Assembly (NCBI GenBank): GCA_946480465.1
Contig: CAMLJY010000022.1
Span: forward strand, 20,454 to 84,453
Source of the DNA: an uncultured Burkholderiales bacterium
GTDB lineage: Bacteria > Pseudomonadota > Gammaproteobacteria > Burkholderiales > Burkholderiaceae
Direction of reading: 5' to 3'
Length of the DNA: 64,000 bases
A program made the position numbers and the translations under genes. How positions within the stretch are numbered: position 1 is the stretch's first letter; each line of letters begins with the position of its first letter. The notes below the pieces were generated by a model that worked only from the letters and a program-made list of their open reading frames with translations, had not been told where the DNA came from and searched no databases. Positions 34,305 to 42,264 of the stretch are shown here, piece by piece.

Positions 34305-34523
34305 ATGCTCCAGTTCGACCTTGCCCGGCCCCCGCCCGTCGACGCGCAGTGGCTCGGCAGTTTCATGCACTACTTCCTGAAGCACGAGCCGCGCGCCTCG
34401 CCGGTGATCGCGCTGGAGCACGCGCTGCTCGCCCACAAGACCGCCTGGCTGCTGGAACCCGGCGAGGCGGCGGAGCTGTGGGTGAGCGCCGTGCGCAACC
34501 GCGGCTGGCTGCCGCCGCTGTGA
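34305..34523 (+). CDS. Small conserved-looking protein, unknown function
   Basis: A 72-residue soluble protein beginning 'MLQFDLARPPPVDAQWLGSF' and ending 'VSAVRNRGWLPPL'. A strong ribosome site (CAGGAGG at 34294-34300) sits five bases before the ATG. Codon use matches the neighbours. It has mixed acidic and aromatic residues and no membrane segment. It lies between dnaE2 and a DksA-type gene on the same strand, 188 bp after dnaE2. I do not recognise the family. Confidence 0.6.
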   Translation: MLQFDLARPPPVDAQWLGSFMHYFLKHEPRASPVIALEHALLAHKTAWLLEPGEAAELWVSAVRNRGWLPPL

Positions 34524-34605
34524 CGGCGGTGGCCGCTGTCTTCAGCCGCTGGGAACGGGCGCCGTGGATGCCCGGACCAGCCTCCGAGCCCCAGGAACCT
34601 CCGCC

Positions 34606-35010
34606 ATGACCGCTTTGAATTCCGAACAGCAGCAGGCGCTGCGCCAGCGCCTGCAAACCCGTGCCCGCATGCTGGGCGGCGAACTGCGCGACCTCTCCGC
34701 GGAGCGCCAGGCCACCGGCCCCGCGAAGCGCCCCGCCGAGATGCCGGACGACGCCGGCGACCAGGGCGAACAGGTGCAGCGGGACGAAGTGCGCGAAGCG
34801 GAACAGAACCGCGATGCCGTGGAACTGGCCGCCATCGACGCCGCGCTGCGGCGCATGGATGGCGGCCGCTACGGCGCATGCGTCGACTGCGGCATCGACA
34901 TCCCGCCGGCGCGGCTGCAGGCGCAGCCCGCGGCCGCGCGCTGCGTCGCCTGCCAGCAGAAGCTCGAATCCAGCGGTGCGCCGCGGGTGCGCGGCGCGGC
35001 CGGATTCTGA
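34606..35010 (+). CDS. DksA/TraR-type zinc-finger protein
   Basis: A 134-residue protein with a charged N-terminal coiled coil (about 5-80, 'EQQQALRQRLQTRARMLGGELRDL') and a C-terminal C4 zinc finger with pairs C-V-D-C and C-V-A-C about 19 residues apart ('GACVDCGIDIPPARLQ ... ARCVACQQKLE'). This is the DksA/TraR/YbiI layout; such proteins enter the secondary channel of RNA polymerase and modify promoter response, or are short relatives with uncertain roles. It is shorter than housekeeping DksA (about 150) and the finger is the more conserved part. Convergent with the phasin-like gene, 10 bp between stops. Confidence 0.85.
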   Translation: MTALNSEQQQALRQRLQTRARMLGGELRDLSAERQATGPAKRPAEMPDDAGDQGEQVQRDEVREAEQNRDAVELAAIDAALRRMDGGRYGACVDCGIDIPPARLQAQPAAARCVACQQKLESSGAPRVRGAAGF

Positions 35011-35020
35011 GCGACCTGCC

Positions 35021-35806
35021 TCAGGCGGAAGCCTGGGGCGGGTTCTTCGGACGGCGGCCGGATCGTTCGTCGCTGGTGGCCGGCTGGGCTTCCGCCTGGC
35101 CGTCCTGCCCGTTGCCGGATCCGGTGGCGGACGAAGCGGCCTCGCCGGCGCGCTGCACCGCTTCGCTGCCGCGCTGGACCTCGCGCTGCACCGCTTCGCC
35201 GCCGCGCTGGACCTCTTCGCGTGCCTGCTGCCCGCCCTGGCGCAGCATCTCGCCGGCCTGCTCGCCGCTTTGGCGCACCGCGTCGTCGAGCTGGCGGCCG
35301 CTTTCGCGGATCACGTTGCGCGCCTGCTGCGAGCCTTCGCGCAGCGTGTCGCGGAACTCCTGGCCGGCCGACTGCGTGACCCGTTCGGCCTGCTCGGCAT
35401 GCAGGCGCGCGCTGTCGCAGAGCTGGCGCAGGCCTTCGCCGGTCTGCTCGCCGATCTCTTGCATGCTCTGTTGCAGGCTGTCGGCCACGGTGGCGGCCTG
35501 GGTCTGCACCACGCGGCCGACGTGCTGCTGGAATTCGATGGCCGCGTCATTGGCGCGTTGGGTGGCTTGCACCAGCTGCTCGGCGCCGGTGACGAAGACG
35601 TCGCGTGCGCGGTCGTCGACCTGGTCGAAGACCGACGACCAATCGGGCCAGCCGAAAGCCGAGGCGGCCCGCGCCTGCGCCTGCCACAGCACGCGCGTGG
35701 TGGCGACGTTGATGTCGTAGACCTGGCCGAGGCTGCGCAGCGCAAAGGCGGTGGCTTGGGCGGCAGACGGCCGAGAGGCGGATGCCGACTGATTTCCCTG
35801 TTGCAT
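35021..35806 (-). CDS. Phasin-like protein
   Basis: A 261-residue, almost wholly helical protein. The central part (about 25-130, 'QVYDINVATTRVLWQAQARAASAFGWPDW', 'VTGAEQLVQATQRANDAAIEFQQHV') follows the phasin pattern of proteins that coat polyhydroxyalkanoate granules. The C-terminal part (about 150-230) is a low-complexity amphipathic coiled coil rich in Q, E, R and G ('REEVQRGGEAVQREVQRGSEAVQRAGEAA') with 11-residue periodicity. The start has AAGGAG seven bases upstream. No PHA synthase is in the window, so the granule link is by family only; such proteins also occur as general stress or DNA-associated proteins. Confidence 0.75.
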   Translation of the reverse strand: MQQGNQSASASRPSAAQATAFALRSLGQVYDINVATTRVLWQAQARAASAFGWPDWSSVFDQVDDRARDVFVTGAEQLVQATQRANDAAIEFQQHVGRVVQTQAATVADSLQQSMQEIGEQTGEGLRQLCDSARLHAEQAERVTQSAGQEFRDTLREGSQQARNVIRESGRQLDDAVRQSGEQAGEMLRQGGQQAREEVQRGGEAVQREVQRGSEAVQRAGEAASSATGSGNGQDGQAEAQPATSDERSGRRPKNPPQASA

Positions 35807-36090
35807 GAAGTACTCCTTTGATGGCCCTGATGACAGGCCGGAAAACGATTGGGCTGAGCCCCGCTGAAGAGGCCCGATGCTGCAGGGCAACAAAGATGCC
35901 GTAGGCGCCGCGCGGCTTGTCGAAGCCGTCCAAGTCGTTATCGGCCCTGGACATTCCGGTCCGCGGCGCGCCGGTGCAGCGTCCAGCCGGCGGTTCCGGC
36001 GCACAACTTGCGGCAAGGATTGCCCGGCGGCGCAGCCACCCTTCACGCCCCGGCCCTCAAGACGGCCGCGATGCGGCCGATACGGCGGGC

Positions 36091-36345
36091 ATGACCCGAC
36101 GCAAAGGCGTTTATTCCTGGGAGAACGAACCGGCCGGCGAACGCCGATCGGGATTCCGCACCACGACGGCTTCGGACTGGCAGCAAAGCGCCAACTCCAC
36201 CTTCTCCGAGCCCAGCCGGCTCGAGCGCGAGCGCCTGCGGCGCCGGCGCCGCCGCATCAGCGCGCCGGTGGTCGGTGCCGTCGCCGCGGTGCTGCTGACG
36301 CTGCTGGCGCTGTCGGTGATGCTCTCGCGGCTGATGTCCAAGTGA
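36091..36345 (+). CDS. Small single-pass membrane protein
   Basis: An 84-residue protein with a polar N-terminal two-thirds ('VYSWENEPAGERRSGFRTTT') followed by a very basic stretch (RLRRRRRRIS) and one C-terminal membrane helix ('APVVGAVAAVLLTLLALSVML'). By the positive-inside rule the N-terminus should face the cytoplasm. Start ATG 36091 is the first ATG in frame after a long non-coding-like region. Family unknown; possibly a tail-anchored cytoplasmic interaction partner. Confidence 0.55.
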   Translation: MTRRKGVYSWENEPAGERRSGFRTTTASDWQQSANSTFSEPSRLERERLRRRRRRISAPVVGAVAAVLLTLLALSVMLSRLMSK

Positions 36346-36404
36346 CAGTCCGCGAGGCCTCCCCAGCGCAGAATCCGATGACCCGTCCCGCCGGAGTGTT
36401 TGCC

Positions 36405-36833
36405 ATGAGCCTGCCGACCCCGCCTGCCCTGCATCCCGCCGCGGCCCGCTCGCTGGCCTTGTGGCACGACGTGGTGGCGCGCCGCGACGTGGGCCCGCTG
36501 CGGACGATCCTGCATCCGCAGGCGGTGTTCCACTCGCCGATGGCGCACACGCCGTACCCGGGCGCGGCCGCGGTGATGCTGATCCTGTCGAACGTGGTCC
36601 AGGTGTTCGAGGACTTTGCCTACCACCGCCAGCTGGCGAGTGACGATGGCCTGAACCTGGTGCTGGAGTTCAGCGCCCGCGTCGGCGAGCGGGAATTGAA
36701 GGGCATCGACCTCATCCGCTTCGATGCCGACGGGCTGATCGTCGACTTCGAGGTCATGGTGCGGCCGATGAGCGGCCTGCAGGCGCTGGGCGACCAGATG
36801 GCGCGCCGGCTGGCCGCTGCCGACAAGCGTTAG
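36405..36833 (+). CDS. NTF2-like (SnoaL-type) protein
   Basis: A 142-residue protein with the cone-shaped NTF2-like pattern: helices 'ARSLALWHDVVARRDVGPLRTIL', then 'HPQAVFHSPMAHTPYPGAAAVMLILSNVV', and strands ending 'ELKGIDLIRFDADGLIVDFEVMVRPMSGLQAL'. Many such proteins bind small hydrophobic ligands or act as isomerases or cyclases, but no catalytic set is clear. ATG 36405 has GGAG nine bases before; ATG 36378 is possible and adds nine residues. Convergent with the metalloprotease gene. Confidence 0.75.
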   Translation: MSLPTPPALHPAAARSLALWHDVVARRDVGPLRTILHPQAVFHSPMAHTPYPGAAAVMLILSNVVQVFEDFAYHRQLASDDGLNLVLEFSARVGERELKGIDLIRFDADGLIVDFEVMVRPMSGLQALGDQMARRLAAADKR

Positions 36834-36865
36834 CGCATATTGAGGCTGCCGGTCGCTCGGCGACG

Positions 36866-36923
36866 GCGGCGCAGCGCTCGCACGCCGGCGGTCCCGCGGC
36901 GGCGCAGCGCTGGCGCGCCGGCT
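36866..36923. repeat. 25-bp direct repeat, two copies
   Basis: Two copies (36866-36890 and 36899-36923) beginning GGCGGCGCAGCGCT match at 23 of 25 positions and are 33 bp apart start to start. They lie between the convergent stops at 36833 and 36984. Confidence 0.8.
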
Positions 36924-36983
36924 GCCCTCGGAAGCGCCCGGCGCCGGGTGCGCGGCCCCGCGCACCGCGGGGCCGGGTGCCGA

Positions 36984-39818
36984 TCACGACCGCTGCATGG
37001 TCGCGCGCAGCGCCTCCGTCAGCAGGCCGAGGCTGTCCGCCAGGTGCGCGCGGGTCTCCACCGACAGGCCGGGCCTGGCCGCGGCACGCTTCAGCTCGGC
37101 CTGCAGCTGGGTGGCGTGCAGGCGCGCCAGGCTCAAGGCATCGGCCGGCAGCGCGGGCGAGGGCCGGGTCAGCGTGGCCTGCATGCGTTTCAGGTGTTCG
37201 CGCTGCAGCGTGCGGCGCAGGCGGTCGATCTCGGCGCCGGTCTTCAGCTCGCTCCAGATCGACGACTGCAGCGTGCCGTAGACCTCCGACAGGCTGATCA
37301 GGCCCTTGCGCTCGGCGGCGGGCACGTAGCCGGGCAGGTCGATCAGGCGCTGCGCGGTCGCCGGCGCCAGCAGCCGGTTCAGCGCCGCCATCTGCACCGC
37401 GGCCACGGCGGCCGGCAGGTTCACGGCGGGCCGCTCCCATTCGTTGTAGTCGACCGGCAGGCTGCGCAGGAACTCGGGGCGGAAGCGGAAGCTCTCGGCG
37501 CTGAAGAGGCCGCTGGCGAGGAACTGCAGCGCTTCGCGCTGCTTCGCCGGCTCCACCGGCTTCAGGCTGGGCCGTGCGTTCGGGCCGGGCAGGTCGCGCA
37601 CCGCGTGCATGCCGCCGACGTACTTGCCCACCAGCTCGGCCGCGCGCACCAGCTGGCGGAAGCCGGCCATCATCGTGCGCGGGCGGCGCAGCGGATCCTC
37701 GCCGGCCTGCGGCTCGCGGTCCTGCACCCGGCTCCACAGCTCCTGCGACAGCGTGAGCCGCCTGCGGAAGTAGGCCAGCGGATCGTCGCCCAGGTCGAAG
37801 CGGTTGGCCAGCGGGTCCATGCCGTCGTAGGGACCGAAGCCGCCGGCGTCGGTGTCGTCGGCGTAGGCCAGCTCCGGCTCCGTGCTGCGAGCGGCGATGC
37901 GCCCCAGTTCGGCGCCCTCCTGCGCGGCGTCGATCGGCTTGTAGGCGTACTCGATCGCCCAGTAGTCGTACGGGCCCAGCGTGGACTGGTTGAAGCTGCC
38001 CTGCACCTCGCCGCGCACCGCCAGGTTGTAGGCGTTGTAGTCCATCACCGAGCCGGAGATGCCGTTGGCCTCGGTGAAGGCCTTGTCCTTCAGCTGCGCC
38101 AGCGTGCGGGTGGTCGAGGCCTTGAAGTTGTGCTTGAGGCCGAGCGTGTGGCCCACCTCGTGCATGATCGTGTCCTTGATCACCTGGTTCACGAAGGCCT
38201 CGGCCTCGGGGCTGTCGGGCGCCAGGTTGCCGCGCGCCTCCATCAGGTCGAGCGCGAAGTGCATCTCCTGCGCCGCCTCGTGCGCGTAGCTGCAGTAGGC
38301 GGCATGGTTCGCGGCCGCCACGCCGCCCCAGCCCGGCCGCGCCGCGAAGGGCGCCGGGCCGTGCAGGTGGGCCTGGGCCGAGTCGCCGGCGTTCAGCGCG
38401 GCTGCCGCCACGTCCTCGACGATGAAGCGGCGCGAGCCGCGCGCGAAGACGTCGCTCATGCCGATGTCCGCATCCAGGATCTCGCCGGTGCGCGGGTCGG
38501 TGTGCGAGGGGCCGATCGCGAAGCCGACGTCGGCGCCGACGAACCAGCGGATGGACGCGTGGCTGCTGTCCATGTTGTCCCAGCTGGCGTCGTCGGGCTG
38601 CTGCTTCGCGACCAGCGCGTTCTTGAAGCCGATGCGTTCGAAGGCCTTGTTCCATTCCAGGACGCCGGCCTGCACGGCGGCGCGGTAGCGCTCGGGGATG
38701 TTCTTGTCGAGCCAGAAGATGATGGGTTTGACCGGCTCGGACTGCTCGGCGGTCGGGTCCTTCTTCTCGAGGCGCCAGCGCTGCACGTAGTGCACCCGCG
38801 GGTTGGCCTTCAGGTCGCTGGACAGGTCGGTGAACGACTGCGGGAAGTGGCCGAGCCGCGGGTCGGTCAGGCGCGGGCGCATCGGCGCCTCGGGCAGGGC
38901 CTGGAAGTTGTAGACGGCGGTGACGAAGAAGCTGCGTGGATCGGGCACCGTGCGCGGCGGCGGCGGCACCGGCACCGGCGGCGACACCAGCGGCGGCGCC
39001 GGGATGCGCGCGGTGGCGAAGTGCAGGCGCGCGCTGAGCGTGCTGGTGCCGGCCTCGGCGCGGGCGCTCTCGAAGTAGGAGTTGGCGCGGTCCAGGCCGT
39101 AGGGCAGGCGGAAGGCCCTTTCCGCCAGCGTCGACAGGCCCAGCACGTCGCTGAGCAGGAAGGACGCATCGACCAGGAAGGCCTTGCGGCCCGCATCGTC
39201 CGCGCTGGCCGCCGGTGTGGCCCCGATCAGGCTGGGCGAGAACGCCTGCTCCACCGCGCGCTGGCTGCCGCCTTCGGCGCGGAAGGCGGTGTTCAGCAGC
39301 ACCAGCTGCACCTGGTTGCCGATGCGGCGGAATTCGGCCATGGCATCGGGCCCCATCTGGCTGGCGTAGAAGCCCCGCTCGCCGATGGACTGTGCGACGT
39401 TCACGCTGACCAGGAACGGCTTGTTCAGCATCGCCCGCGGGATCTCGAGCCAGACCTTCTCGTCCTTGCGCCAGATCGGGAACAGCCCGTCCTGCCGGGT
39501 GGCGCCGCGCGATACGTCGGCAAAGGGCTTCAGCGCGGCCGGATCGGGCGGCCCGGGGCGGGCGCCGTTCGGGCCGGACGCGGCGCCGGACGCGGCGGCA
39601 GCGGGGCCGGCGGCCGCTTGCGCCCGCGGGCCGGCGGACGGCGCACCCTGTGCCGCGGCTGCCTTGGCCGTGGGCTTGGGGGCCGGCGCGCCAGAGGGGG
39701 GGGCGCCCGCGGCCGGCGGCGTCGGCGTGCTGGCGCAGGCACCGAGCAGCAGGATGGCCGCGGCCAGCGGAGCGAGGCGGGCGGCGGGAGGGCGGAACGA
39801 GAGGGCGAAGGCGTGCAT
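36984..39818 (-). CDS. Zinc metalloprotease lipoprotein (HEVGHxxGxxH)
   Basis: A 944-residue protein with a lipoprotein signal ending 'LLLGAC28', a Pro/Ala-rich linker (about 29-95), then a large conserved region. H553-E-V-G-H557-T-L-G-L-K-H563 is the extended zinc site of metzincin-type peptidases, with three histidine ligands and the catalytic glutamate. A DUF5117-like region precedes it ('GLFPIWRKDEKVWLEIP'). The C-terminal third is helical and contains a second conserved block ('KYVGGMHAVRD'). It should sit on a membrane facing the periplasm or outside. The start at 39818 follows from the lipoprotein signal. Neighbours give no substrate hint; a role in degrading extracytoplasmic proteins is inferred. 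Confidence 0.88.
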   Translation of the reverse strand: MHAFALSFRPPAARLAPLAAAILLLGACASTPTPPAAGAPPSGAPAPKPTAKAAAAQGAPSAGPRAQAAAGPAAAASGAASGPNGARPGPPDPAALKPFADVSRGATRQDGLFPIWRKDEKVWLEIPRAMLNKPFLVSVNVAQSIGERGFYASQMGPDAMAEFRRIGNQVQLVLLNTAFRAEGGSQRAVEQAFSPSLIGATPAASADDAGRKAFLVDASFLLSDVLGLSTLAERAFRLPYGLDRANSYFESARAEAGTSTLSARLHFATARIPAPPLVSPPVPVPPPPRTVPDPRSFFVTAVYNFQALPEAPMRPRLTDPRLGHFPQSFTDLSSDLKANPRVHYVQRWRLEKKDPTAEQSEPVKPIIFWLDKNIPERYRAAVQAGVLEWNKAFERIGFKNALVAKQQPDDASWDNMDSSHASIRWFVGADVGFAIGPSHTDPRTGEILDADIGMSDVFARGSRRFIVEDVAAAALNAGDSAQAHLHGPAPFAARPGWGGVAAANHAAYCSYAHEAAQEMHFALDLMEARGNLAPDSPEAEAFVNQVIKDTIMHEVGHTLGLKHNFKASTTRTLAQLKDKAFTEANGISGSVMDYNAYNLAVRGEVQGSFNQSTLGPYDYWAIEYAYKPIDAAQEGAELGRIAARSTEPELAYADDTDAGGFGPYDGMDPLANRFDLGDDPLAYFRRRLTLSQELWSRVQDREPQAGEDPLRRPRTMMAGFRQLVRAAELVGKYVGGMHAVRDLPGPNARPSLKPVEPAKQREALQFLASGLFSAESFRFRPEFLRSLPVDYNEWERPAVNLPAAVAAVQMAALNRLLAPATAQRLIDLPGYVPAAERKGLISLSEVYGTLQSSIWSELKTGAEIDRLRRTLQREHLKRMQATLTRPSPALPADALSLARLHATQLQAELKRAAARPGLSVETRAHLADSLGLLTEALRATMQRS

Positions 39819-40045
39819 GCGGCGGATCGGTGCGGCGGGAGGGCGGGCGCTCGTGGCGCCGTGCCCGCAGCCGGTGAAGGAATGAAACCGAGCACTGTTG
39901 CGCCGGCCCCGGCGATCGTCAATTCGGCTTTTCGCGCCCTGGCCTGCGAAAGCGGTCGTTTGTCGCATCGGGTCCCGCCGGGGGATTCCGCCGATGCTGC
40001 GGCCCGCCACATGGACGAAGATCGGGCCGTCCGACAGCCCGGCCC

Positions 40046-42220
40046 ATGACCGACCGCCCCCGGCCTTCCAGCGTCGCGGACCCTTCTGCCGCGCCGCCCC
40101 GGCCCGCCCGCTCGCGGGCGGAACTGCTGGCGCAGCTGGAATTGCTGGAGCCGGGCGCGGAGCAGGTCTTCGACCAGATCGCCGGCATCGCCGCGCACGT
40201 GGCGCAGGCCCCGGCCGGCTTGGTCGGCTTCTTCGGCGCGGACGGCCCCCCCAGCCTGAAAGGCCGCTTCGGCTGGCAAGGCGATGCGTCGCGCCTGCAC
40301 CCGGCGCTGCACGCGCTGCGGACGCAGTGCGCGCCCGGGCTGCACCTGATCAGCGACACGCGCACCGATGAGCGCCTGGCCGGCCGCGACCTGGTCGACG
40401 GCGAGCCCGACTGGTGCTTCCATGCCGCGCAGCCCATCTGCTTCGGCGGCGAACTGCTGGGCGCCGTGTGCGTGCTGGACCGCCGGCCGCGGCGCCTGGT
40501 CCAGCCGCCCGTCGCCGCCGAGCCGGGTGACCTGCCGGCGAGCCTGCCGCAGGTGCTGGCCGACCTGGCGGCGCTGGTGACCGAAGTGCTGCATGCGCGC
40601 GACGAGCGCGTGCTGCGCCGCGCGCACGAGCGCCGCGCGGCCGACCTGGCGCGCGCCTCCGGCGACTGGGGCTGGGAGACCGATGCCGAGCACCGCTACA
40701 GCTGGCTGTCGTCGAACTTCGAGGAACAGACCGGCACCACCGCCACCTTCTGGCTCGGCCAGCGCGTGCGGCCGCGCGTGCTGCTGGACGCCTGCGGCGA
40801 CCCGCTGCAGCCGGCCGTGACCATCGTCGACCTGCTGGATGCGCGCCAGCGCTTCAGCGGCGCGACCTTCGACACCACGCTGCTGGGCGCGCACCGCGTG
40901 ATCTCGGTCAGTGCGGTGCCGCAGTTCGATGCGGCGGGGCGCTTCCGCGGCTTTCGGGGCATCACCAAGGACGTGACGCAGCAGGTGACGGCGCAGCGCA
41001 AGGTGCGCGAGCAGCAGATGCGGCAGCTGGCCGCCGAGCAGGCCAGCCGCAACAAGAGCGAGCTGCTCAGCCGTGTCAGCCACGAGCTGCGCACGCCGCT
41101 GAATGCCGTGCTGGGCTTCTCGCAGCTGGCGATGCTGGACCAGGCGCAGCCGCTGCCGCCGGCGCAGCGGCGGCGGGTGGAGGCCATCCACGCCGGAGGC
41201 GAGCGGCTGCTGACGCTGATCAACGACATGCTCGAGGCCGCCCGCGCCGAGCAGAACCAGCGCGCGCTGGTGCCCGCCGTGGTCGACCTGCAGCGCGCCT
41301 GCAGCACCGCGGTGGCGCTGCTGCAACCGCTGGCCGGGGCGCACGGGGTGCAGCTGGTCAACCAGCTGCAGGCCCACACCCTGGTGGTGGCCGACGAGGG
41401 CGCGCTGGGCCAGGTGCTGCTGAACCTGCTGTCCAACGCCATCAAGTACAACCGCCGCGGCGGCGCGGTGCGCATGGCGACGCTGCGGGGCGCGGACGTC
41501 CGGCTGCTGATCGAGGACGAAGGGGCGGGCCTGAGCGCCGAGCAGGTGGCGATGCTGTTCCAGCCCTTCAACCGGCTGGGCGCCGAGCAGACGGGCGTCG
41601 CCGGCACCGGCCTGGGCCTGGTGATCACGAAGACGCTGGTCGATGCCATGGGCGGTGCGCTGGCCTTCGAATCACGCCCCGGCGCCGGCACCTGCGTGAA
41701 CCTGACGCTGCCGGCCGCCCCGGGCGGCGCGCTGGCGGCGGCGCTGCCTGCCGCGCTGCCGACCGCCGCCGGCGAGGCGCTGCGGCGCGCGGCCGGCGCG
41801 CCGCAGCGGCACGTGCTCTACGTCGAGGACGACGCGGTCAACGCGATGCTGATGCAGCAGCTGTTCCAGATCGAACCGGCCTGGCGGCTGGACGTCGCGG
41901 CCACCGGCGCGGAGGCGCTGGCGCAGTCGGCGGCGATGGCGCCGGACCTGCTGCTGCTGGACATGAACCTGCCGGACATGGGCGGGCTGGACGTGCTGCG
42001 CACGCTGCGCGCCCGGGGCCTGCTGCCGCCGCGCGGCTGCATCGCCGTGTCCGCCGATGCGATGCCGCACCAGATCGAGCTGGCGATGAAGGCCGGCTGC
42101 AGCGACTACTGGACCAAGCCGCTGGACCTGGCGGCCACCTGGAAGCGGCTGGAGATGCTGCTGGCGGCGGAGCAGCCGCCTCCGCCGCCGTCCCGGCCAC
42201 CGTTCCAGGCGCCGGCCTAG
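40046..42220 (+). CDS. Hybrid histidine kinase (GAF-PAS-HisKA-HATPase-REC)
   Basis: A 724-residue cytoplasmic sensor kinase. A GAF domain (about 30-190, 'ICFGGELLGAVCVLD') is followed by a PAS domain (about 205-325), the phosphoacceptor 'SH346ELRTPLNAVLGFSQLA', the ATPase with 'NLLSNAIKYN', 'EDEGAGLS' and 'GTGLGLVITKTL', and a C-terminal receiver domain with phospho-acceptor D639 in 'LLLLDMNLPDMGG' and 'KP' near the end. No membrane helix is present, so input is intracellular, with the GAF domain the likely ligand or redox sensor. There is no output regulator next door; phosphate may pass to a separate Hpt protein. Confidence 0.93.
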   Translation: MTDRPRPSSVADPSAAPPRPARSRAELLAQLELLEPGAEQVFDQIAGIAAHVAQAPAGLVGFFGADGPPSLKGRFGWQGDASRLHPALHALRTQCAPGLHLISDTRTDERLAGRDLVDGEPDWCFHAAQPICFGGELLGAVCVLDRRPRRLVQPPVAAEPGDLPASLPQVLADLAALVTEVLHARDERVLRRAHERRAADLARASGDWGWETDAEHRYSWLSSNFEEQTGTTATFWLGQRVRPRVLLDACGDPLQPAVTIVDLLDARQRFSGATFDTTLLGAHRVISVSAVPQFDAAGRFRGFRGITKDVTQQVTAQRKVREQQMRQLAAEQASRNKSELLSRVSHELRTPLNAVLGFSQLAMLDQAQPLPPAQRRRVEAIHAGGERLLTLINDMLEAARAEQNQRALVPAVVDLQRACSTAVALLQPLAGAHGVQLVNQLQAHTLVVADEGALGQVLLNLLSNAIKYNRRGGAVRMATLRGADVRLLIEDEGAGLSAEQVAMLFQPFNRLGAEQTGVAGTGLGLVITKTLVDAMGGALAFESRPGAGTCVNLTLPAAPGGALAAALPAALPTAAGEALRRAAGAPQRHVLYVEDDAVNAMLMQQLFQIEPAWRLDVAATGAEALAQSAAMAPDLLLLDMNLPDMGGLDVLRTLRARGLLPPRGCIAVSADAMPHQIELAMKAGCSDYWTKPLDLAATWKRLEMLLAAEQPPPPPSRPPFQAPA

Positions 42221-42240
42221 GCGCTCTCCTCGGCGCTGTC

Positions 42241-42264
42241 TTCGGCGCTGTGCTAGGCGCCGAA
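42241..42264. terminator. Hairpin between convergent kinase and RTX genes
   Basis: TTCGGCGC and GCGCCGAA form an 8-bp stem with an 8-base loop, partly inside the last codons of the RTX gene. Three GGCGCTNTC-like units precede it. A likely two-way terminator, without a T-run. Confidence 0.5.

Noticed and set aside
36834..36983. Possible small gene in the gap
   Set aside because: The stretch is two degenerate 25-bp repeats and GC-rich filler; no start with a ribosome site is present on either strand.
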